Below are positions 1 to 5,054 of a DNA stretch of 6,356 nt, in pieces. A program made the translations under genes and the position numbers. The first letter of the stretch is position 1. The number at the start of each line of letters is the position of its first letter. A model generated the notes under the pieces. The model searched no databases, was not told the DNA's origin, and was given only the letters and a program-made list of their open reading frames with translations. Origin of the DNA: Betaproteobacteria bacterium. Lineage in GTDB: Bacteria; Pseudomonadota; Gammaproteobacteria; Burkholderiales; Sulfuriferulaceae. The stretch lies in NCBI GenBank assembly GCA_003455595.1, contig DMQT01000324.1, forward strand, positions 1 to 6,356, read 5' to 3'.

Positions 1-1042
1 GCACCACCGTCGACGTAGTATGGGCGCCAACGCTGCGTGCATCGCGCTCTACACTTAACCCCATGCGGCAGGCAATCAGGCCGATGGAAAGAGCGAATAC
101 CGGCGCTTTAATCAATCCCAGCATGATGGTTTTGACGTCCAGCACCTGATTGAGACGGTTGATGAACGTGGCCACGCCAATATCAAGCTGCTGCGCCGCA
201 ACCAGCATGCCGCCGAGCATGCCCGCCAGATCGCCGACAAACACCAGTAATGGCAATGCCACCAGCAGCGCCAGTAAACGCGGCAGCACCAGCACCAGGT
301 AGGGCGACAAGCCGAGCACGCTGATAGCGTCAATTTCGTCATTCGCCTTCATCGAGCCGATTTCCGCCGTCATCGCCGCGCCCGAACGCCCCGCTACCAG
401 GATGGCAACAATGACCGGCGCCAACTCGCGGCCCACCGCCAGCGCAACGCCATCGACCACAAAAATATTGGCCCCGTATTGCTGCGCCTGGATGCCGAGC
501 AAGTAAGCGAACACCAGTCCGAGCAGAAACATCATGGCAAACGCCAGCGGGATGGCGTTAACAAATACCGCTTCGAGCTGGGTGGCAAACTCCTTGCCAC
601 GAAACTGCGCCGGGTGGCGCAGCAAGTCCAGCATTTCAGTGCTCAACGCACCCACAAAGTTAACAATGCCTGCAATGTGCTCGAACAGGTCGCAGCCGCT
701 GCGCCCCAGATGCGCCAGCCAGCCCATGCGGGTTTCAGTCGGATGGGCGCTGCTGGCTGCAAAATTCGCGGCCACCAAATTCAATAAGGCGGCGTGCGGT
801 GCGGAAAAATTCGCAAGTACCGGCTGTTCCGGATTCAGGCCAGCGGCTTGCAGCAGTTGCAACAGTTTGAGCGCACCGCTGGTATCCAGCGCCGCCAAAG
901 CTGCGCCGTCGAGCACGGCGTCGGCCGGCACAGTCTGGGTAAATGCCGGGAACGTCTGCAAGCTAGCCAGCAACCAGTCGCCGGATACCCGCAATGTGGC
1001 TTTGCCCGCGCCCGTCTCCAGTTGAAGTTGCGGGGCGGCCAT
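1..1042 (-). CDS. MlaE-type lipid ABC transporter permease with N-terminal STAS-like domain (3' end cut by window)
   Basis: Inner-membrane permease of a Mla/Ttg2-type ABC transporter, a family that moves phospholipids between inner and outer membrane with an MlaF ATPase and an MlaD (MCE) protein. The frame is open from ATG at 1042 to the window edge: 347 codons are visible, and by family length roughly 25-30 are missing. Residues 1-110 form a soluble, STAS-like extension absent from E. coli MlaE. The permease domain begins near GRSGCDLFEHI (113-123). The family hallmark follows: GRELAPVIVAILVAGRSGAA, then AEIGSMKANDEIDAI (226-240), the coupling-helix region facing the ATPase. Hydrophobic segments lie near 160-185, 203-225, 247-283 and 305-325. 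The start is four bases after the metW stop, with only a weak GAGAAAG upstream, so it is probably translated by read-through coupling on the metXW transcript. The family is clear from sequence; the substrate is inferred from the family. Confidence 0.93.
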   Translation of the reverse strand, partial: MAAPQLQLETGAGKATLRVSGDWLLASLQTFPAFTQTVPADAVLDGAALAALDTSGALKLLQLLQAAGLNPEQPVLANFSAPHAALLNLVAANFAASSAHPTETRMGWLAHLGRSGCDLFEHIAGIVNFVGALSTEMLDLLRHPAQFRGKEFATQLEAVFVNAIPLAFAMMFLLGLVFAYLLGIQAQQYGANIFVVDGVALAVGRELAPVIVAILVAGRSGAAMTAEIGSMKANDEIDAISVLGLSPYLVLVLPRLLALLVALPLLVFVGDLAGMLGGMLVAAQQLDIGVATFINRLNQVLDVKTIMLGLIKAPVFALSIGLIACRMGLSVERDARSVGAHTTSTVV

Positions 1043-1046
1043 CGGG

Positions 1047-1631
1047 CTATTGGGCTTTCTCGAAACGGTACACGGCAAGGCTGCCGGTGAAGTTATGCAT
1101 GAAGTTCACCTGTTTGCCCGCCGTCATCACCACACGCTCTCGGATACGGATACCCAACTGCGCGCACAGCGCTTCAAAATCATGCATGGTGCACAGGTGG
1201 ACGTTGGGCGTGTCGTACCACTGGTAGGGAATATCGTCAGACACCGGCATGTGGCCGCGCAGCACTTGCAGGCGGTTTTTCCAGTAGCCGAAATTGGGGA
1301 AGGTAACGATGCCCTCGCGTCCGACGCGCAGCATTTCGCGCAGGATTGGCTCGGTATGGCGCATCGCCTGCAGGGTTTGCGACAGGATAACGCAGTCAAA
1401 CGAGCCAGATTCGAACACCGACAGGCCGATTTCCAGATCGCTCTGGATCACGTTGACGCCATGTTTGATGCTGGCAAGGATATTGGCGTCGGTCAGTTCA
1501 ACGCCATAGCCCTTGACCTGGCGTTGATCCTGCAAATATTTGAGCAGCGTGCCGTCGCCGCAACCGAGGTCGAGCACGCGCGCGCCGGGTTTGACCCAGC
1601 CTGCAATGGTTTGAAAATCATGCCGCGTCAT
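1047..1631 (-). CDS. metW: Methionine biosynthesis protein MetW (SAM-dependent methyltransferase fold)
   Basis: Cytoplasmic 194-residue protein of the MetW family, normal length. It has a class I methyltransferase fold. Motif I is VLDLGCGDG (19-27), the acidic residue after strand 2 is E45 in GVELT, and D65 lies in QSDLE. MetW hallmarks are [10 protein letters not shown] (111-120) and PYQWYDTPN (135-143). The family is known as the obligate genetic partner of MetX in many proteobacteria. From memory of published work, MetW is required for activity of the proteobacterial MetX succinyltransferases; a methyltransferase reaction is not established. The ATG overlaps the metX stop as ATGA (1628-1631) and no good Shine-Dalgarno precedes it, which indicates translational coupling to metX. 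TAG ends the gene four bases before the permease start. The assignment is secure; the biochemical role is less so. Confidence 0.95.
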   Translation of the reverse strand: MTRHDFQTIAGWVKPGARVLDLGCGDGTLLKYLQDQRQVKGYGVELTDANILASIKHGVNVIQSDLEIGLSVFESGSFDCVILSQTLQAMRHTEPILREMLRVGREGIVTFPNFGYWKNRLQVLRGHMPVSDDIPYQWYDTPNVHLCTMHDFEALCAQLGIRIRERVVMTAGKQVNFMHNFTGSLAVYRFEKAQ

Positions 1632-2758
1632 GCTATGACCCGTTCCATGTAGGCGCGCATCAACGCGTGATAATGCGCGTCGGGCATCAGAAAAGCATCG
1701 TGACCATGTCCCGAGGTGATCTCGGCATAACTCACGCGGCGCGCATTATCCAGCAAGGCCTTGACGATTTCGCGCGAACGCTCCGGCGCGAAGCGCCAGT
1801 CGCTGGTGAACGACAGCACCAGAAAATCCGCCGTCGCCGGTGCCAGTGCCGCTGCCAGGCTGGGCAGCGCGTGGTGGTGAGTGGGGTCGAAATAATCCAG
1901 CGCCTTGGTCATCAGCAGATAGGTGTTGGCGTCGAAGCGCTCGGCAAATTGGTCGCCTTGATAACGCAGGTAGGATTCGATCTCGAATTCCACATCGTAG
2001 CCGTAATTGAATGCGCCGGAACGCAGCACACGACCGAATTTGCTGCCCATCACGTCGTCCGACAGATAGGTAATATGGCCGAGCATGCGCGCCAGCCGCA
2101 GGCCGCGACGCGGGCGGGTATTGTGCGCGTAAAAATCTCCGCCGTGGAACTCCGGGTCGGTCAGAATCGCCTGCCGCGCCACATCGTTGAAAGCGATATT
2201 CTGTGCCGTAAGTTTGGGTGCCGAGGCAATCACCAGGCAGTGACGCACGCGCTGCGGATAGTGAATGCTCCAATGCAACGCCTGCATGCCGCCGAGCGAG
2301 CCGCCCATGATCGCGGCAAATTGTCTGATGCCAAGCCGGTCGGCAAGCCGCGCCTGGCTTTCCACCCAGTCCTCCACTGTCACCAGCGGAAAACGCGAAC
2401 CGAACGGCTGGCTGGTCGCAGGATCGATCGAAGCCGGACCAGTGGAGCCATGACAGCCGCCCAGGTTATTCAGGCCAATGACGTAAAAGCGGTCGGTATC
2501 AATCGGTTTTCCCGGGCCCACCATGTTGTCCCACCAGCCCGGCTTCTTGTCGCTGTCAGCGTATTTGCCTGCCACGTGATGATTTCCCGATAGCGCATGA
2601 CACACCAGAACGGCATTGCTTTTGCTGGCATTGAGCGTGCCATAGGTCTCATAAACCAGGTCGTAACGTGGCAACACCGCGCCGCTTTTCAGCGTGAGCG
2701 GAGTGTCGAAATGGGCGGTTTGCGGAACTACGATGCCGACGGATGAAACAGGCTGCAT
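1628..2758 (-). CDS. metX: Homoserine O-acyltransferase MetX (probably succinyltransferase, MetXS type)
   Basis: Cytoplasmic alpha/beta-hydrolase enzyme that acylates the hydroxyl of L-homoserine, the first committed step of methionine synthesis. The 376 residues match the usual family length. Near the N-terminus are [12 protein letters not shown] and CHALSGNHH (53-61). The nucleophile elbow GGSLGGMQ puts the catalytic serine at S154. The triad is completed by D320 in [12 protein letters not shown] and H353 in GHGHDAFL. Arg two residues after the catalytic Asp (R322) is the position I recall as deciding acyl-CoA choice; Arg there goes with succinyl-CoA in proteobacterial MetX, while many older annotations say acetyl. 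Start: an in-frame TAA lies 6 bases upstream of the ATG, so the gene cannot extend. No clear Shine-Dalgarno is seen. The divergent neighbour starts 20 bases away. No MetJ box or SAM riboswitch is visible, and the leader is too short for one. Confidence 0.96.
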   Translation of the reverse strand: MQPVSSVGIVVPQTAHFDTPLTLKSGAVLPRYDLVYETYGTLNASKSNAVLVCHALSGNHHVAGKYADSDKKPGWWDNMVGPGKPIDTDRFYVIGLNNLGGCHGSTGPASIDPATSQPFGSRFPLVTVEDWVESQARLADRLGIRQFAAIMGGSLGGMQALHWSIHYPQRVRHCLVIASAPKLTAQNIAFNDVARQAILTDPEFHGGDFYAHNTRPRRGLRLARMLGHITYLSDDVMGSKFGRVLRSGAFNYGYDVEFEIESYLRYQGDQFAERFDANTYLLMTKALDYFDPTHHHALPSLAAALAPATADFLVLSFTSDWRFAPERSREIVKALLDNARRVSYAEITSGHGHDAFLMPDAHYHALMRAYMERVIA

Positions 2759-2771
2759 GAGTCGTTATAAT
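2743..2771 (+). promoter_or_regulatory. Candidate sigma70 promoter for the 2779-3249 gene
   Basis: Perfect -10 TATAAT at 2766-2771, with ATGAAA (2743-2748, 4 of 6 matches to TTGACA) 17 bases upstream. The -35 lies inside the first codons of metX on the other strand. Initiation 7-8 bases past the -10 would fall at about 2778-2779, exactly on the ATG of the gene, so the mRNA would be leaderless or nearly so. Inferred from consensus only. Confidence 0.55.
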
Positions 2772-2778
2772 TTAGCGA

Positions 2779-3249
2779 ATGTTAAAAAAGATTATAGCTG
2801 TATTCCGGCCCGACCCCACATTCCTGCGCACGCGCTTTCTGCAACGCTTTGCGGGCAAAACCGTTATCGTTCACGCCGGTTTAAGCATCGGCTGGGTGAG
2901 CGAGCTGAACAAGGAGGCGGGCGGCGGCGCGCATTTTCGCATTGATGCGCGCAATACACCAGGACGCAAACCCAGCCCGATCGAATGGGTGGTGCACCAC
3001 CATATCCTGCCGCAACACCTGCCGCTGCCGTTGCTGGTCAAGGTTGATGGCGAGCGCTTGCTGATCCGCCACCTGAGCCGCAACGACGCGCCGGTACACC
3101 CGTCTGAAATCTACTGGATGCTGGGTGAGTTTCCGCACCGCGCGCACTTGATCCTCACCCCCGGCGGCAAAGGGTTTGCCGTCACGCGCGGCATACCGGT
3201 GGCCGATAACGCCATTGATTACGATGTCGGCTTTGAAGATCCGGTTTGA
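2779..3249 (+). CDS. Conserved-looking hypothetical protein, 156 aa, family not recognised
   Basis: I do not recognise this protein. It has no signal peptide and no convincing membrane helix. The N-terminus is basic (MLKKIIAVFRPDP). A His-rich stretch occurs at VVHHHILPQH (71-80). The C-terminal half is a run of alternating hydrophobic segments (LPLLVKVDGERLLIRHLS at 83-100, HLILTPGGKGFAVTRGIPV at 123-141), suggesting a small alpha/beta or beta-rich cytoplasmic domain, with an acidic tail ending GFEDPV. It is probably a real gene: codon use resembles its neighbours, the frame is full, and a consensus promoter lies just upstream. An in-frame TAG six to four bases upstream (2773-2775) blocks extension, and no good internal start exists before residue 40. 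There is no Shine-Dalgarno, which fits leaderless translation. It is divergent from metX, but sharing a pathway with methionine synthesis would be a guess. Confidence 0.7.
   Translation: MLKKIIAVFRPDPTFLRTRFLQRFAGKTVIVHAGLSIGWVSELNKEAGGGAHFRIDARNTPGRKPSPIEWVVHHHILPQHLPLPLLVKVDGERLLIRHLSRNDAPVHPSEIYWMLGEFPHRAHLILTPGGKGFAVTRGIPVADNAIDYDVGFEDPV
2791..2796 (-). promoter_or_regulatory. Candidate -10 element of the metX promoter
   Basis: Perfect TATAAT on the minus strand at 2796-2791, inside codons 5-6 of the divergent gene. Transcription would start near 2784 and give a metX leader of about 26 bases. The region 16-18 bases upstream (about 2813-2820) has no good -35 match, so the promoter may need an activator or may be weak. 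A second, imperfect hexamer TATAAC (2769-2764) sits too close to the metX start to be the obvious choice. Confidence 0.45.
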
Positions 3250-3292
3250 TTCAATCCTGTGGCCAGCAAAATCCGCATGATGTTCTAAATTG

Positions 3293-3307
3293 ATAGGGTA
3301 CCCCTAT
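3293..3307. repeat. Short inverted repeat in the leader of the DUF2189 gene
   Basis: ATAGGG (3293-3298), spacer TAC, CCCTAT (3302-3307): a perfect 6-bp inverted repeat ending two bases before the AAGGAG ribosome binding site (3310-3315). It could be an operator for a dimeric repressor or a small mRNA hairpin affecting translation. It resembles G/C-run metal-sensor operators only loosely. Function is unknown. Confidence 0.4.
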
Positions 3308-3321
3308 ACAAGGAGCGCATC

Positions 3322-4119
3322 ATGGACAAAACCATCATTCACCCCAATCTGCGTTCAATCAAGTTACCGGATATTGACCGTATTTCCGACTACGCACGGC
3401 CGTTGCGCTGGCTGGCGTTGGGCTGGCACGATATGCAACGCACACCCCTATTGAGCCTCGGTTACGGCGCGCTGTTCGCCGTGTTGGGCTATGCGCTCAC
3501 GCATTACGCCTGGGGTAGCGCACAATTATCGTTTACGCTGACCAGCGGATTTTTGCTGGTCGCGCCGTTCCTCGCCATCGTGTTCTATGACCTGAGCCAC
3601 CTGGCTGAACACCATCACAAGCCACGCCTGCTGCACATTATCAAACCGTTGCGCGCCAACGGCGGCTCCATTTTATTTTTTGCCCTGATGCTGGGCTTTG
3701 CCATGAGCGTATGGGAGCGCCTTTCAGCTATATTTCTCGCGCTCAATATCAAAGGTGAGTTGGTCGGATTTGACGGCTTTTCTTACGCCCTGTTGCACGG
3801 ACAGCAACTCGACGTGATTGTGCCGTACCTGCTGATGGGCGCGCTGCTTGCCGCTGTGGTGTTCGCGCTCAGCGTGGTGTCGTTGCCGATGCTGCTGCAC
3901 CGCAGGGTCGATCTGGCGACGGCATTGATGACCAGCCTGTGGACGGTGCGCAGTAACCCGCTGCTGATGCTGGAATGGGCGCTGATTATCGTGGCGCTGA
4001 GCGTCATCGGCTTCGCCACCGCGTTTATCGGCATGGTGGTGATATTCCCGCTGATCGGGCACGCCAGCTGGCACGCTTACCGCGATCTGGTGGAAAGGTC
4101 AGTTGAAGCGCACCTGTAA
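3322..4119 (+). CDS. DUF2189 family multi-pass inner-membrane protein
   Basis: Integral membrane protein of 265 residues, the usual length for the DUF2189 family, whose function is unknown. A short cytoplasmic-looking N-terminus (1-28) leads into LRWLALGWHDMQRTPLLSLGYG (28-49), a pattern typical of the family. Hydrophobic segments lie near 44-62, 69-90, 114-137, 166-190 and 215-246; the last is long enough for two helices. The family C-terminal signature FPLIGHASWHAYRDLVE is at 242-258. Translation starts from a strong AAGGAG (3310-3315) six bases before the ATG, preceded by an inverted repeat that could regulate it. It follows the hypothetical gene by 72 bases on the same strand, and no terminator is visible between them, so co-transcription is possible. 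Its last codons overlap, on the other strand, the tail of a broken response-regulator gene. The C-terminus looks complete. Family call from remembered motifs. Confidence 0.88.
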   Translation: MDKTIIHPNLRSIKLPDIDRISDYARPLRWLALGWHDMQRTPLLSLGYGALFAVLGYALTHYAWGSAQLSFTLTSGFLLVAPFLAIVFYDLSHLAEHHHKPRLLHIIKPLRANGGSILFFALMLGFAMSVWERLSAIFLALNIKGELVGFDGFSYALLHGQQLDVIVPYLLMGALLAAVVFALSVVSLPMLLHRRVDLATALMTSLWTVRSNPLLMLEWALIIVALSVIGFATAFIGMVVIFPLIGHASWHAYRDLVERSVEAHL

Positions 4120-4242
4120 CAAGAGTCCGCCCTGCGCCGCCTCCCCGTCGCGGACCCATTCCACCGCATCACCCGACATTTTCAGCCCGGCTGGGATGCT
4201 GTCACCCAGCAGGGCGTTGTCTTCCACCAGCAATATGCGCAG
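4099..4242 (-). pseudogene. Truncated OmpR/QseB-type response regulator (receiver domain remnant)
   Basis: A 47-codon frame that begins LRILLVEDNALLGDSI and continues GDAVEWVRDGEAAQ, the first 40 residues of an OmpR-family receiver domain, very close to QseB/TctD/PhoP-like proteins. The acidic pair E7-D8 is present. The phosphoacceptor Asp, expected near residue 51, the rest of the receiver and the whole winged-helix domain are missing. The last seven residues (LLQVRFN) are read through the end of the DUF2189 gene on the other strand, so the break lies near 4117-4125. Where family members start with ATG, this copy has CTG at 4242-4240; an AGGA still sits nine bases upstream. It follows the cytochrome b gene by 36 bases on the same strand, the arrangement of a cytochrome b/two-component operon whose distal part was deleted. 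A tiny peptide could still be made from CTG, but it could not work as a response regulator. Confidence 0.82.
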
Positions 4243-4263
4243 GGGTGTTTATCCTGCAAACGC

Positions 4264-4286
4264 AACGGACAAGGCCGTTTATTTTT
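4264..4286 (+). terminator. Possible weak intrinsic terminator for the DUF2189 transcript
   Basis: Inverted repeat AACGG (4264-4268) / CCGTT (4275-4279) with a six-base loop, followed on the plus strand by a T-rich run to 4286 (TATTTTT after CCGTT and one more T). The stem is only five pairs, so termination would be weak. It overlaps the cytochrome b stop codon and is about 145 bases past the DUF2189 stop, so plus-strand RNA would run antisense through the regulator remnant. Confidence 0.3.
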
Positions 4287-4899
4287 CGTCACGCTGCACC
4301 GGCAGATACTGATAGCCGCTGACCATGCTTTGCGCCAACGGCAGGCGCTCGCGGATTTCGTGCCATATCAGCATGAAAATATGCAACAGCGTAAAACCGA
4401 TCAGGAAATAGTAGCCCAGTTCGTGCGGCTGCTTGACGATATCCTCCAGCCAGGCGGCATCACCCAGCCAGGCAAACAGCGGCCCGGTGGATTGCGCCAC
4501 GGCGGCCAGAGTGAGTCCGGTCACGGCCATCATCAACAACACGCCATACACCGCCAGATAGGCCGCACTGGCCAATGCGTGGTGACCGATGCGTGGCGCG
4601 GCATGCAGTTTGCGCTGACGCAACCCTGCCATCCACGCCTTGGGGTGCCACATGTCCGACCAGCGCGCGTGGCGCGGCCCGACCAGACCCCAGACAATGC
4701 GTGCCAGAAACCCCAGTATCAAACTGTATCCAGCGTAGATGTGCAGCTGCCAGATAGCGTCGCGGGCCACCCCATGGGCAAAATAATCCACCACCGAACC
4801 GGTCAAAATCAGCACCAGTATGGCCAGACCGATGACCATATGCAGGCTGCGCAACACGCCATCGTAGGTTTTTACACGTTGCAGGGTTTGAGTGTCCAT
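4279..4899 (-). CDS. Cytochrome b561 / hydrogenase-type b cytochrome (cytochrome b N-domain family)
   Basis: Four-helix inner-membrane cytochrome b, 206 residues from the chosen start. Helices lie near 17-37, 52-74, 108-135 and 160-181. Likely haem-ligand histidines are H20 (RSLHMVIG), H53 (WQLHIYAG), H159 (QPHELGYY) and H173 (TLLHIFML), fitting two b haems as in the prokaryotic b561/HyaC family. Such proteins pass electrons between quinol and a periplasmic c-type or hydrogenase partner. No partner is encoded here: upstream comes a terminator and amtB, downstream a broken response regulator. The start is set by GGAG (4909-4906) six bases before the ATG at 4899. The in-frame ATG at 4911, which would add four residues, has no Shine-Dalgarno and itself overlaps this GGAG. 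No convincing promoter is seen in 4912-4974. The family call is firm; the electron partner is unknown. Confidence 0.9.
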   Translation of the reverse strand: MDTQTLQRVKTYDGVLRSLHMVIGLAILVLILTGSVVDYFAHGVARDAIWQLHIYAGYSLILGFLARIVWGLVGPRHARWSDMWHPKAWMAGLRQRKLHAAPRIGHHALASAAYLAVYGVLLMMAVTGLTLAAVAQSTGPLFAWLGDAAWLEDIVKQPHELGYYFLIGFTLLHIFMLIWHEIRERLPLAQSMVSGYQYLPVQRDEK

Positions 4900-4905
4900 T
4901 TCTGT

Positions 4906-4909
4906 CTCC
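4906..4909 (-). promoter_or_regulatory. Ribosome binding site deciding the cytochrome b start
   Basis: GGAG on the minus strand, six bases (ACAGAA) before the ATG at 4899-4897. It supports that start over the ATG at 4911-4909, whose G is shared with this motif and which lacks any purine-rich site upstream. Confidence 0.65.
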
Positions 4910-4974
4910 ATGACGATTGATGGAGTGCACTATGCTCCGTCCACCTTACCGTTTACTTAAGCGGCGCAATCAAT

Positions 4975-5005
4975 AAAAAAGGGCACCGTTTCCGGTGCCC
5001 TTTTT
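4975..5005. terminator. Strong intrinsic terminator after amtB (potentially bidirectional)
   Basis: Perfect 8-bp stem GGGCACCG (4981-4988) / CGGTGCCC (4993-5000), flanked by A6 (4975-4980) and T5 (5001-5005). Read on the minus strand, after amtB, the loop is GAAA, a stable GNRA-type tetraloop, and the stem is followed by six T. It lies 55 bases past the amtB stop and insulates amtB from the cytochrome b gene. The flanking A tract would let it work on the plus strand too, but no plus-strand gene is seen to need it. Confidence 0.93.
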
Positions 5006-5010
5006 CACGC

Positions 5011-5044
5011 CCTGACGTTGCTGCTGTCAGGTGGCGTTTGCCAC
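5011..5044 (-). other. Two adjacent hairpins in the amtB 3' UTR
   Basis: Between the amtB stop and its terminator lie two further inverted repeats: GTGGC/GCCAC (5031-5035 and 5040-5044, four-base loop) and CCTGAC/GTCAGG (5011-5016 and 5026-5031, nine-base loop). They share base 5031. With the terminator they make a short, densely folded 3' UTR of three stems. They could protect the mRNA 3' end or belong to a 3'-derived small RNA; there is no direct evidence for either. Confidence 0.5.
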
Positions 5045-5054
5045 TTTCCCAAGC

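Noticed and set aside
479..1090. Several overlapping plus-strand frames in the first kilobase
   Set aside because: They are shadows of the minus-strand STAS-MlaE permease, whose frame is open to the window edge and carries the AEIGSMK motif.
1050..1652. Plus-strand open frame of 200 codons opposite metW
   Set aside because: It mirrors metW exactly and shows no family motif or ribosome binding site; the metW reading has clear catalytic-fold motifs.
1667..2593. Long plus-strand open frame (308 codons) opposite metX
   Set aside because: It lies wholly within metX, has no recognisable domain, and its composition (Arg, Gln and His rich) is that of an antisense shadow of a GC-rich gene.
2759..2790. 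SAM riboswitch or MetJ box controlling metX
   Set aside because: The predicted metX leader is about 26 bases, too short for a riboswitch, and no AGACGTCT-like repeats are present.
4190..4210. Inverted repeat GCTGGG/CCCAGC as a terminator between the convergent genes
   Set aside because: It has no T-tract on either strand and falls within the response-regulator remnant, where it is explained by coding sequence.
4330..4920. Plus-strand open frame of 196 codons opposite the cytochrome b gene
   Set aside because: Low-complexity Gln/His/Arg-rich translation with no motif; the minus frame encodes four helices with haem histidines.
4924..4931. Palindrome AGTGCACT upstream of the cytochrome b gene as an operator
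   Set aside because: Eight bases only, no recognised regulator site, no extended symmetry and no clear promoter next to it.
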